From: a bacterium
GTDB lineage: Bacteria > Eisenbacteria > RBG-16-71-46 > CAIMUX01
Length of the DNA: 64,000 nucleotides
Direction of reading: 5' to 3'
NCBI GenBank assembly: GCA_030431975.1
Contig: JAUIHP010000004.1
Location: 1 to 64,000 of the forward strand
This document shows, piece after piece, positions 51,637 through 60,057 of this stretch. Within the stretch, counting starts at the first letter, position 1. Every line of letters begins with the position of its first letter. Both the position numbers and the translations under genes were made by a program. The notes below the pieces were generated by a model. It worked only from the letters and a program-made list of their open reading frames with translations, did not search any database and was not told where the DNA came from.

Positions 51637-53658
51637 ATGTCTGCCCGCCGAAACTGGCCCTGGGATGGCCTCTGCCTTGGGGTCCTGGCCGTACTCTACG
51701 GACTGACCGTCAGCCGTGATCTCGGGAGCATCGACAGCGGGGAACTGGCCGCCGTCTGCGCCACTCTCGGCATCGCGCATCCGACGGGCTACCCGCTCTA
51801 CTCCTTGGTGGGGAAGGCCTTCCTCACGGCTTGGCCCGGCTCGGTCATCCATGGAATGAACATGCTTTCGGCGGTCTTTGCGTTGGCCGCGTCGGCCCTG
51901 TTGCTGCGGGAGACCCGGTTCTGGACACGCCGATTGTCCGAAGGAACCGGCGGACGGCGAGGCGAGGGCGTGACGGGGAAGGCTCGCCCCCGGGCCGCCG
52001 CGACGCGAGGCGGAGCGACCCGGAAACCCGGCGACGCCGCGACGAAGCCCCAAGGAGCCACGCGGAACTCGAGCCCGGCCGCAACGAGCCGGGGCGGCGC
52101 GGTGGAGTTTGTCGATCGGAACCTCATCGCGTTGGAATCATGGCTGCCGAGATTCCTCGCCGTGGCCTTTGGGCTTTCTGGATTGCTCTGGTCCCAGGCC
52201 ACTACGAACGAAGTCTATTCCCTGCATGCGGTGCTCGCGGTGGCCATCATGGGCGCTGCCCTCCGTCTGGCTTCCGGTGACCTTGCCGATCGCACCCTCT
52301 TCTTCATGGCCTACGCGCTGGGGTTGGCCGGCGCCCACCACCTGTCGATCGTCTTTCTCGGACCCGCCGTCGTCATGGTCCTGGTCTATGCCATTCGCGT
52401 TTGGCCCGGGGACCGAGTCCGCAGTTTCGCCGGGGCATTGCTTTGCCTCGTCCTCGGCTTCAGTGTCGTCCTCTATCTGCCCGTGCGGTCGGGAGCGGAG
52501 CCGGTCCTGGACTGGGGGGATCCCGAAGGTTGGGCGACCTTCAAGCGGCATCTGTTGGCGGCGCAGTACAGTGTTTGGCACTTCCAGTCCTCCGCGCGTT
52601 TCGTGGAGAACCTGACCGGCTACTTTGCGCGACTGCCGATGGAGCTCGGGTTCGCTTTCGTCGCGCTGGTTCCTGCGGGAATCTACTTCGCTCGTTCGAT
52701 GTGGCGGCCGCTGACGGTGTTGCTCCTCGTCGCTCTGACGACGTTGGTTTGGGCCTCCGGTTACGAGATCTTCGATCTGGAGCCCTACTATCTGCCCGCG
52801 GACATCGCCTTCCTCTTTCTGGCCGGGGCCGGATTGCATGGGATACTTCGTCAGGCGGGGCAGGCCGGGAAGGTTGGACAGGCGGGGCACGCCGGGCACG
52901 CCGGGCGGACGGGGCAGGCGTGGCGATGGGCGGGAGCCATCTGCGTTGCCGTCACCCTCGTTCAAGGGCTGCTTCGCTATCCGGAACAGGACCGGTCCGG
53001 CGATCGATTCGTGCGTTTCCATCTCGAAGAGTCCCTCGCGGACACGCCACCGGACGCCATCGTGTTGTCGGCTTTTTGGGACGCGTTCGTCTCGCCATCC
53101 ATCTACGTGCAAGAGGTGGAGCGGACGCGGCGGGACCTCACCATCGTCGATCCCGAGTTGTTGCGGCGGAGCTGGTACTTCGAACAACTCCGTCGTTGGG
53201 ATCCGGAACTCCTTCGTCCTCTCGAGCCCTTGGTCGATGAGTTTCTGGTCCACCTCGCTGCTTTCGAAGCCGGGCAACCTTACGATCCGCAGCGGATCGA
53301 ATCGCGTTACCGAGCGGTCATCGAAGAGATCGCGCATACGCACCGGCCCGAGCGGCCGACGGTGTTCACGGCGGACGTAACTCCCGAGTTTGCCCGAAAC
53401 CTCACACCGGTGCCGGAAGGGTTGATCTATGTGTTGAGGGAGGACCCGGCGACCTCACCGAAGTTGGAGCCGCCCTCGGCGGACGCGCTCGTCGATGCCG
53501 GCTTCGATCCGGATGACCGGATCCATCAGTACGTTCTGGAGTTTTGGGTACGGATGGTTCGGAACCGGGTTGCGTATCTCAATGCCTTCGGTCGGGACGC
53601 GGAGCGGTCCGCATGGGAGGCGGAACTCACCAAGTTATCGACCTTGGCGAGCTCCTGA
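51637..53658 (+). CDS. DUF2723 membrane protein (protein O-mannosyltransferase-like)
   Basis: 673 aa from the ATG at 51637. It starts WDGLCLGVLAVLYGLTVSRD and has the DUF2723 signature LGSIDSGELAAVCATLGIAHPTGYPLYSLVG. The acidic residues of IDSGE align with the catalytic position of GT-C enzymes. Roughly ten membrane helices lie in the first 480 residues, then a soluble C-terminal domain (about 490-673). A charged linker rich in RGGATRKPG-type sequence is inserted after the second or third helix, and QAG/HAG repeats sit in a loop near residue 410. It probably transfers sugars to exported proteins. In-frame starts upstream overlap the divergent GAPDH-like gene. Confidence 0.8.
   Translation: MSARRNWPWDGLCLGVLAVLYGLTVSRDLGSIDSGELAAVCATLGIAHPTGYPLYSLVGKAFLTAWPGSVIHGMNMLSAVFALAASALLLRETRFWTRRLSEGTGGRRGEGVTGKARPRAAATRGGATRKPGDAATKPQGATRNSSPAATSRGGAVEFVDRNLIALESWLPRFLAVAFGLSGLLWSQATTNEVYSLHAVLAVAIMGAALRLASGDLADRTLFFMAYALGLAGAHHLSIVFLGPAVVMVLVYAIRVWPGDRVRSFAGALLCLVLGFSVVLYLPVRSGAEPVLDWGDPEGWATFKRHLLAAQYSVWHFQSSARFVENLTGYFARLPMELGFAFVALVPAGIYFARSMWRPLTVLLLVALTTLVWASGYEIFDLEPYYLPADIAFLFLAGAGLHGILRQAGQAGKVGQAGHAGHAGRTGQAWRWAGAICVAVTLVQGLLRYPEQDRSGDRFVRFHLEESLADTPPDAIVLSAFWDAFVSPSIYVQEVERTRRDLTIVDPELLRRSWYFEQLRRWDPELLRPLEPLVDEFLVHLAAFEAGQPYDPQRIESRYRAVIEEIAHTHRPERPTVFTADVTPEFARNLTPVPEGLIYVLREDPATSPKLEPPSADALVDAGFDPDDRIHQYVLEFWVRMVRNRVAYLNAFGRDAERSAWEAELTKLSTLASS
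52852..52920 (+). repeat. 9-bp tandem repeat encoding QAG/HAG triplets
   Basis: About seven and a half units near CAGGCGGGG encode QAG, QAG, KVG, QAG, HAG, HAG, RTG and QA in a loop between two membrane helices of the DUF2723 protein. Confidence 0.85.
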
Positions 53659-55353
53659 GTTCGGAACGCGGCTGCGGAGGATCTTTTCGATCTTGGGCTT
53701 CGGGTCTCCAAAGTCCGGATCGACTTCCAAGGACTTTCGGAAGTACTCGAGCGCGGCCGTCTCGTCTCCTTCCGCCAATAGAGCGTCTCCGTAGCTGTCG
53801 TAAACGTTGGCGGAATCCGGGTGCCGCTCGATGTTGAACTGAAAGACCTGCTTGGCCTCGTCGAAGCGCTCGGCCCAGATCAGACTGTGGCCGACGACGT
53901 TCATCTCCCACTCGCTGGTGGTGTAGCGGTCATCGTTTGCGAGTCGCCGCCACTCGGCTTTGGCTGCCTCGAAACCTCGGGTCTCCATGGTGCGGCCGAA
54001 GGGAATCCGCGCCGGGATCTTGTACGGCTTGATGGGAAGATCGAACAGCGCCTCTGCCGTGGCGTTGGCCAGTCGGGCCGTCCGTGAATAGTCCCGGTTG
54101 GCCACGACGACAATGGACACGTCTTCCTCCGGATAGAGGACCATCTGCGTACTGAATCCGTGGTTCTCTCCGGTGTGAAGGATCGTTGGCCGGCCTTCGT
54201 ACTCCTGTAGGTACCAACTGAGTCCGATATCCTGTCCCCAAGGAGTCTTCGCCTGCGGCGTCAAAAGCTGACTGTGCGATTCCGGACGCAGGACGGTGCT
54301 TCCATCGAAGCTTCCGTTCTGAAGCGTGATCCGACCCCATCGGCACATGTCGAGCACACTGGCGTGGAGCCCGGCGCTTCCGCCGTAACGGCGACGATAC
54401 GGATAGTCTTCCGAAACTTCAGTGGTCAGGACGAGCACATGCGGCGTAGCCCACTCGTCCGGGCGTGACTCCGGAGCCCGGAAGGAACTCGATCGCATCC
54501 CCGCTGCAGCGAGAATCTGCGTGTCCATGAAGTCACGAAAACTCATGCCCGAAGCCTTGGCAATCACGTCTGCCAGGCAGTTGAATCCGACGTTGCTGTA
54601 TCCGTAGCCCTCTCCGGGCGCGAACTGCATTTCCTGGTGACGGAGACTGCGAACGAGAGTTTCCAGAGCTTGATCGCCCTCATCCTTGCGGTCCGGGTAG
54701 TCCGGTGGAACGTTGCGAGGCAGCCCCGAGGTGTGAGTCAGGATCTGACGAATCGTAACGTTCCGGTAGTCGCCGTTCTTCAGCCTGAAGTAGGGAAGAT
54801 GACGGATGACGGGATCATCCAGATGAAGCCGACCCTGCTGTTGCAGTTTCAGAATCGCCGCTGCAACGAATGGCTTGGAGACCGATGCCATGTGGTACCG
54901 GGACTGCAGGGTTGCCGGTTGCCGGGTCTCCGCGTTGGCGAACCCGAAAGCGCGGGCGTAGATGATGTCGTCACCCTGGGTGACCCCGATGACGATGCTG
55001 ACGGCATCGTGGTCGCCCATGATCCGTTCCACGAACGGAGTGAGGGTGCGATCGAGTTTGCTTCCGAGTTCTCCTTGGACGATGGCGCGCGACGGGCTCG
55101 AGTTTGGGCCGGCGTCGGGCCGTCCCCAGCCTTCGGCGTGGCTGGCGCCGACGATCACTGTGAGAAGGAGTAGGGGAAGTAGGCGGAGGAACGAAAGGAC
55201 GGAAAGGACGGAAAGAGCTGAAAGAGCTGAAAGGGCGGAAAAGGCGGAAAAGGCGGAAAAGGCGGAAAAGGCGGGGAGGATCGGGAGGATGGTAAGGAAG
55301 GGAATGGGCATCTGTGGGGTCGCGGTGGAGACCCTTCCAACGGTACTTATCAT
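53635..55353 (-). CDS. Serine hydrolase (class C beta-lactamase-like) with C-terminal TPR
   Basis: 572 aa. A long hydrophobic leader with LSA/FSA repeats (about residues 15-70) ends near GASHAEG. The beta-lactamase-fold domain has Ser in MASVSKPFV (SxxK), YSN in GYGYSNVGF, and HTG in ILHTGENHGF, the three motifs of the AmpC/DD-peptidase/esterase family. The last 90 residues hold about two TPR units (FDEAKQVFQFNIERHPDS, ALEYFRKSLEVDPDFGD). Such proteins may be peptidases or esterases, so beta-lactamase activity should not be assumed. The 3' end overlaps the convergent DUF2723 gene by 24 bp. ATG at 55311 is an alternative start. Confidence 0.85.
   Translation of the reverse strand: MISTVGRVSTATPQMPIPFLTILPILPAFSAFSAFSAFSALSALSALSVLSVLSFLRLLPLLLLTVIVGASHAEGWGRPDAGPNSSPSRAIVQGELGSKLDRTLTPFVERIMGDHDAVSIVIGVTQGDDIIYARAFGFANAETRQPATLQSRYHMASVSKPFVAAAILKLQQQGRLHLDDPVIRHLPYFRLKNGDYRNVTIRQILTHTSGLPRNVPPDYPDRKDEGDQALETLVRSLRHQEMQFAPGEGYGYSNVGFNCLADVIAKASGMSFRDFMDTQILAAAGMRSSSFRAPESRPDEWATPHVLVLTTEVSEDYPYRRRYGGSAGLHASVLDMCRWGRITLQNGSFDGSTVLRPESHSQLLTPQAKTPWGQDIGLSWYLQEYEGRPTILHTGENHGFSTQMVLYPEEDVSIVVVANRDYSRTARLANATAEALFDLPIKPYKIPARIPFGRTMETRGFEAAKAEWRRLANDDRYTTSEWEMNVVGHSLIWAERFDEAKQVFQFNIERHPDSANVYDSYGDALLAEGDETAALEYFRKSLEVDPDFGDPKPKIEKILRSRVPNSGARQGR
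55189..55278 (-). repeat. 9-bp tandem repeat in a signal-peptide region
   Basis: Ten units near GGCGGAAAA or GACGGAAAG encode FSA, LSA and LSV triplets on the minus strand, making most of the hydrophobic N-terminus of the serine hydrolase. The last four full units are identical. Confidence 0.9.
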
Positions 55354-55471
55354 GGCTTCTACTCCCGGTTGCGACTTCGGCCGAAGTTTTGCGGCTCTGC
55401 TTGCGGGAGACTACGGAGAACGAGGGCGATACGAAAGGTGCTTCCTGGGAGGATGCGCGCGTTCGATCGAA

Positions 55472-55915
55472 CTATCTGATCGATAGTTCGTCGTCGCTAT
55501 CGAGGATGATCAGTGTCGTCATGACGCTAACCGCGAGTAGCGCCGCGATGCCTATCGCATCTCCGAGGTCGTCCTCCGAAACCTTGGGGGTGTCCAGAAC
55601 CTCCAGCGACGAGACACCGGCGAGCGGGACGACCGCGATGGAGTCTCGTGGGGAGCTGTGGTGGACATCCAGGATCATCGTAGGAAGACTCTGACAATCC
55701 ACATTGAGGAGACTTCCGATGAACACGACACCCGACTCGCCTGTGACCCGCAGCACATGCCCCTGTTCTTGTGCGACGGCGTCACAAGTGAGCGGGATGG
55801 CGTACGGGTAGCGGAGTTTGGTTCCAGGAGCGGTGCGGCCTGGACCGCACCCGACGGACGAAGACAGGAAGGCCGTACCCACAGCGAAGACAATCACTCT
55901 CTTCAGCACGCTCAT
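55472..55915 (-). CDS. Small lipoprotein with C-terminal membrane helix
   Basis: 147 aa from the ATG at 55915, which has an excellent Shine-Dalgarno (AAAGGAGG, 8 nt). The leader VIVFAVGTAFLSSSVGCG ends in a lipobox. The C-terminus has a helix (IGIAALLAVSVMTTLIILD) and an acidic end (DSDDELSIR). No domain recognised. It may be tethered at both ends. It stands alone between two leftward genes. Confidence 0.75.
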   Translation of the reverse strand: MSVLKRVIVFAVGTAFLSSSVGCGPGRTAPGTKLRYPYAIPLTCDAVAQEQGHVLRVTGESGVVFIGSLLNVDCQSLPTMILDVHHSSPRDSIAVVPLAGVSSLEVLDTPKVSEDDLGDAIGIAALLAVSVMTTLIILDSDDELSIR

Positions 55916-56135
55916 TGCCAGATCCTCCTTTGTTCGTGTCCAACGAAAGAAGAATCGAACGCAGCTGCCTGTGGAACTACGACAATGGGTGACGAGAGGA
56001 GCGGAAAACGTCACTTCGTCGCGGTGTCCAAACGATGGTCGTATCGGGCGGAGTGATTTACGAACCGAAAGTGCCTCGACATCGAGGGTTGTCGGCGTGC
56101 TCAGCGGTCAACGTCGCTTCGGGAGTCTGCCCGCC

Positions 56136-57944
56136 TCAACGCAGTAGCGTCATCTTGGCCGAGGCGGAGTAACCGGAAACCTGACAGCGAAGATAGAAGA
56201 TTCCAGGCGCGACTTCGTGCCCTCGACCGTCGACTCCGCTCCATTCGAACCGGTGAATGCCGGCTCCCACCGTCTGTGATTCAACGGCCGTAACAAACCG
56301 CCCGCGTGAGTCAAAGACGGCTCCTTCGACAATATTCGATCCAGAGTAGTGACCACCGTTTGCTACTGCGGGGACTTCGAAGGTCGCGACGCTTCGTTTG
56401 CGGAACGGATTGGGAGTCACGTCGCGGAGCCGGATATGACCGGTCCGGTCCGATTCGTTATCAAGATCCAGCCCGCTGGTTCCGCCGTCGAGGGAGAAGT
56501 CGGCGACGAGGGCGGCGTGGTCACTTGCGACTTCTGTGTCCAGCGGCTGCAGTCCGGCTGCGGCGAGCGAAGCCGGAGTCATGGTTCGTGTTTCGATCGT
56601 GAAGTTGTTGTGTAGTTGCGCCGCCGCACCGGTGAAACAGATGTAGTCGAGTTTGCCCGGATAGAACGAGCTGGAGTCGCGGCGCCAGGTATAGGTAAGC
56701 CGTGCGTCGGGGTGACGATTCGGCACGACATCGAACTCCGAACCGTCCCAGTCCGGCGCGTCGTCAGGACCCCAGGTGCCGTTGTCTTCGATGTCTCCGG
56801 TTGTCAGCGTTTCCAGCTGTCTGCGAAGGCCGACCAGATTGAAGTCTCCGCCGGCGATGATCGGAGTGTCCGGCGCCAGGTCGATCTCTCCACCCGAAGT
56901 TTTTGCATCCCGCAGGAAAGCGATCAGGGCATCCGCCTGGGTCTGTCGATTGTCATCGGCGGTACAACAGCTCCAGTGATTGGCAATCACGAGGAGGTCG
57001 GTGTCGTACCGTGGGCGAGGATCCACCAGAGCGGCCGTCAGCCGCGAGCCGGGCAGGATCTCCCACGTATTCAGGATCGGAAACCGGCTGACGATGACGT
57101 TTCCCGCATCCAGTTTGACCGCGTTCCAACTTTCTCCTCCGGAACTGGGGAGAAAGAACTCGAGGCGAGTCTCGGTCTCTGCAGCCGAGTGGTCCCAGAT
57201 CTCGCAGAAGAGAAAGACATCGGGGTCCGACGCCGTGAGAATCCGCGACAATGCATCCTCCCGGCTGCCGGTTTCGAAGAGTCCGTTGTTCTCGACGTTG
57301 TAGGCGACCACACGGACGTGGTTCGCGTCGTCTCTGGCGAAAGGAGTGGAAACGACGGGCTGCTCCCCAGCCGCGAACTCATAGGTCGCGGGCCCGATCG
57401 TGTCGCCGTTGTCGTCGTCCACAACGACCAGGTCAAAGTCCGCGTTCGGAAAGAGAGACTGTCCGGATGGTTCGGCTTCGCGGTCGAGTGCGAGTTCGAA
57501 CTGTTGGTCGCTGACCGTGGCAGCGAGGACCAGCCCAATCTCCCAGTGTTCGACAGGAGTCGTTCCACCGCCGTCGTGAAAGGTTCCCTCTCTGTCTCCC
57601 AGCCGCCAGACAAGTTCCGCACCGATTCCGGCGAAGGCGAGACCGGTTCCGGGATTGCGATCCGAGTCGATCGCGAAGACGAGGTTCTGTCCTTCATCCC
57701 CCTGCACTTCCTGCGTTGTATCGAATCGAAAGAACAGCCGATCACCGTCGTTCGCGATCGAGAGCTCGGTGAAGTCGATTCCGGAGCTTCCGTCGTCCCC
57801 GGCTGGGTCCGTCGCGATGACGGCGGACGGCGGCCAGTCGCCGTAGGCGCCGTCGATTTGAACCGGGAGGTTCTCCGCGGTTGCAGGACTCGCGACGGAG
57901 GCCAGGATGATCGCGAGGCGGGCTGAGTATTGGGAAAGGGGCAT
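56136..57944 (-). CDS. Secreted EEP-family hydrolase with C-terminal sorting module
   Basis: 602 aa from the ATG at 57944, 5 nt after GGAG. A signal peptide ends near SPATAEN. A CBM9-like or lamin-tail-like beta domain (about 25-205) is followed by an endonuclease/exonuclease/phosphatase domain with VRVVAYNVENNG, FLFCEIWDHS, VIANHWSC, IIAGGDFNLVG, LDYICF and ASDHAALVADF, a full set of metal and catalytic positions. The C-terminal module has TPNPFRKRS and ends VAPGIFYLRCQVSGYS. It is probably an extracellular nuclease or phosphodiesterase. The cytoplasmic relative at 21072 shares only the catalytic fold. Confidence 0.87.
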   Translation of the reverse strand: MPLSQYSARLAIILASVASPATAENLPVQIDGAYGDWPPSAVIATDPAGDDGSSGIDFTELSIANDGDRLFFRFDTTQEVQGDEGQNLVFAIDSDRNPGTGLAFAGIGAELVWRLGDREGTFHDGGGTTPVEHWEIGLVLAATVSDQQFELALDREAEPSGQSLFPNADFDLVVVDDDNGDTIGPATYEFAAGEQPVVSTPFARDDANHVRVVAYNVENNGLFETGSREDALSRILTASDPDVFLFCEIWDHSAAETETRLEFFLPSSGGESWNAVKLDAGNVIVSRFPILNTWEILPGSRLTAALVDPRPRYDTDLLVIANHWSCCTADDNRQTQADALIAFLRDAKTSGGEIDLAPDTPIIAGGDFNLVGLRRQLETLTTGDIEDNGTWGPDDAPDWDGSEFDVVPNRHPDARLTYTWRRDSSSFYPGKLDYICFTGAAAQLHNNFTIETRTMTPASLAAAGLQPLDTEVASDHAALVADFSLDGGTSGLDLDNESDRTGHIRLRDVTPNPFRKRSVATFEVPAVANGGHYSGSNIVEGAVFDSRGRFVTAVESQTVGAGIHRFEWSGVDGRGHEVAPGIFYLRCQVSGYSASAKMTLLR

Positions 57945-57965
57945 GAGAACTCCAGGCGGTGGCAA

Positions 57966-58277
57966 AGGACGATGGCGAAATGGCCGACGTTGACGACAGG
58001 GTCGACGTTGGTGACAGGGTCGACGAAAGTTCGGTTCTACCCTCTCGGTCCCGTCCGACTGTAGCAGCTACGGGGTCCGGATCTTGGAATCGGGATCGAG
58101 GTCCGAGTCAAAGCCGGGGAAGCGGGGGCGAGACCCGGCCCATTTTCCCGATTGGTTCTGACCTGGATCAGATAGATTGGCCAAGGATTGTGATATCCTT
58201 TACGTGAACTTTCCGGGCTGTTGCCCTGAAACCTTACAGCACAAGCAGTTACGGCTGTCCGCAGATGCGAGAGGTCC
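57966..58277. other. Divergent intergenic region with repeats and palindrome
   Basis: 312 bp between the secreted EEP gene and the desaturase gene. The first 70 bp hold an 18-bp-period repeat (GACAGGGTCGACG at about 57987 and 58014). A perfect 6-6-6 inverted repeat, AAGGAT-TGTGAT-ATCCTT, lies at 58183-58200, about 80 bp before the desaturase ATG, a typical operator position. No certain promoter boxes. Confidence 0.5.
58183..58200. promoter_or_regulatory. Possible operator ahead of desaturase gene
   Basis: A perfect dyad of two 6-bp arms with a 6-bp centre. The position would suit a repressor or activator of fatty-acid genes. The regulator is not identifiable from the window. Confidence 0.35.
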
Positions 58278-59279
58278 ATGACGCGAAAGTCCCGCAGCTA
58301 CTTCCAATCCGCCGAACAACTCCAGCAGGATCTCAAGGAATTCTTCGACCGCGAGGAACTCCGCCGTCTCCATAAGCGTGAGCCTATCAAGCACTTCGCC
58401 TTTGTTGCCTGGCAGTTTCTGCTCCTCTTCGGCTGCGGTTGGATCCTGTGGAGCTTCTCCAATCCGCTCATTTGGATTCCGACGGCCCTCGTGATGGGAT
58501 TCACGATCTTCAATTTCACCGTGCTCCTCCATGAGCAGGTCCACCGTCTGATCTTCAACGGCCGCTACAAGAAGACCATGCGCTTCCTTGGGTGGCTCTA
58601 CGCCTTCCCGAGTGGAATCTCGGCCACCCAGTTCAAGGTGTGGCACACCGATCACCACGAGAACCTTGGGGACGATGAAGAGGATCCCAAGCGTTTCCAT
58701 CTGTCCCCGAAGCGCGTGGCTCGTTGGTACAAGTTGCTCTACTGCACTCCGGTGCTCTTCCCGATCTATTTCCGCGCCGCCCGCGCGGAGACGGCGACGT
58801 ACGACGAGGCTACGCAAAAGACGATCTCGCTGGAGCGGACGTTGACCATCGGCGGGCATCTTGCCATCGCAGCGTTGCTCTGGTGGGGAGGTGGTTGGGA
58901 AGCGATGGCTCGTGTTTGGGCCGTGCCTTACTTTTTTGTTTTTCCGGTCGCCTTCACCCTGAACCGGCTTGGGCAGCACTACTTCATCAATCCGGACGAT
59001 CCGGCGGCCTGGGGAACGCGTGTCGATGGAAACTGGTTTTGGCGACTCGCCTTTCTCAACAGCAACCATCACCTCGAGCACCACTACTTCCAGAGCGTTC
59101 CGCTCTACAACCTGCCGGAGCTGAATCGACAGCTTCGTCCCTTCTTCGAGCAGCGCGGCATCCGTAACTTCGGTTACGGGGAGATGCTCTACGGTTGGTT
59201 CATCAAGAACCACGTTCCGCATACGAAGATGGAGGATGAGCCGGTTCAGGCGACGATGGCAGGCAGCCCTCAAGGCTGA
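58278..59279 (+). CDS. Membrane fatty acid desaturase
   Basis: 333 aa. Three His boxes of the membrane di-iron desaturase/hydroxylase family are present: HEQVHRL (near residue 84), HTDHHENLG (near 125) and NSNHHLEHHYF (near 275). Helices flank them (FAFVAWQFLLLFGCGWILW, IPTALVMGFTIFNFTVL, VWAVPYFFVFPVAFTL). It probably introduces double bonds or hydroxyls into acyl lipids or carotenoids using O2. GAGAGG precedes the ATG. It is followed by the haem-binding protein gene after about 150 bp. Confidence 0.9.
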   Translation: MTRKSRSYFQSAEQLQQDLKEFFDREELRRLHKREPIKHFAFVAWQFLLLFGCGWILWSFSNPLIWIPTALVMGFTIFNFTVLLHEQVHRLIFNGRYKKTMRFLGWLYAFPSGISATQFKVWHTDHHENLGDDEEDPKRFHLSPKRVARWYKLLYCTPVLFPIYFRAARAETATYDEATQKTISLERTLTIGGHLAIAALLWWGGGWEAMARVWAVPYFFVFPVAFTLNRLGQHYFINPDDPAAWGTRVDGNWFWRLAFLNSNHHLEHHYFQSVPLYNLPELNRQLRPFFEQRGIRNFGYGEMLYGWFIKNHVPHTKMEDEPVQATMAGSPQG

Positions 59280-59428
59280 TTGCGAGGCACAGCGGTCGCC
59301 GAACCAGACCGCGGTTCGGATGCTCTGTCAGGCCGTGGCGGGTCTCCGTGCGTGGCGAGGCGCGTCACAGGACGGGACGTTGAGTCCGTATCTCGACAAC
59401 CGCGTCCTGCTGTGTGAATCTCGGTGGC

Positions 59429-59893
59429 ATGAAACCACTACGTATCGTTCTCTTCGTCTTCCTGCTGGTCTTCGTCGGGCTGCAGCTTGTCCCGCGGGGA
59501 CGCAATCACACGAACCCACCGGTGACCGGTTCCCCCGAGTGGAGTTCTCCCCGAGTCGAGGAACTCGCCCGCCGTGCCTGTTTCGATTGCCACAGCAACG
59601 AGACGAAGTGGCCGTGGTACTCGAACATCGCTCCGATCTCCTGGCGAGTGGTCGAACACGTCGAGCACGGAAGGTCGGAACTCAACTTCTCTGAGTTCGA
59701 CAAGCCTCAGCGCCATGCGGACGAGGCGGCCCGGGAGGTCCGGAAGGGTTCCATGCCGCTGAACGACTACCTTCTGCTGCATCCGGAAGCGCGGTTGTCC
59801 GAGGAGGAGACGCAGGAGCTGATCGCTGGGCTCGAAGCGACCTTTGGGACGCGGGAGCCGCGCGAGCCCAGCGACGATGGAGGTGGCCGATAG
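59429..59893 (+). CDS. Haem-binding domain protein (single CxxCH)
   Basis: 154 aa from the ATG at 59429 (a GTG at 59414 is also possible). One N-terminal membrane helix (IVLFVFLLVFVGLQLVP) anchors a periplasmic domain with the haem c motif ACFDCHSNETKWPWY and the haem_bd-type phrase SNIAPISWRVVEHVEHGR. The family is membrane-anchored and of unknown electron partner. The gene ends 2 bp before the left arm of the inverted-repeat element at 59896. Confidence 0.85.
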   Translation: MKPLRIVLFVFLLVFVGLQLVPRGRNHTNPPVTGSPEWSSPRVEELARRACFDCHSNETKWPWYSNIAPISWRVVEHVEHGRSELNFSEFDKPQRHADEAAREVRKGSMPLNDYLLLHPEARLSEEETQELIAGLEATFGTREPREPSDDGGGR

Positions 59894-59895
59894 GT

Positions 59896-60054
59896 TGTGG
59901 ACGGAAGATTGCGGACGCTGATCCCCTAACTCGCGAGGGTGCAATCACCTTGCGAACTCAATACGACGCTCCAGAGAACCATCGGTCGTTTCTCCCCGCA
60001 CTCCAGAGCTGCAGAAGCAGTTAGCCCGATCCCATCCGCAATCTTCCGTCCACA
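59896..60054. mobile_element. 159-bp element with perfect 20-bp terminal inverted repeats (MITE-like)
   Basis: TGTGGACGGAAGATTGCGGA at 59896-59915 is the exact reverse complement of 60035-60054. Pairing continues imperfectly inward (GATC and CTAACT blocks) for about 40 bp in total on each side. There is no open reading frame inside. The right end abuts the remnant of an ArsR-family gene whose N-terminus is missing. No target-site duplication is obvious. A stable RNA hairpin would also have this structure. I saw no second copy in the window. Confidence 0.6.
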
Positions 60055-60057
60055 CAG

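Noticed and set aside
59924-60026. Possible integron attC site (CCCTAAC ... GTTAGCC) inside the inverted-repeat element
   Set aside because: The core sites deviate from the RYYYAAC and GTTRRRY consensus, the internal arms do not pair as in attC, and there is no integrase or cassette array.
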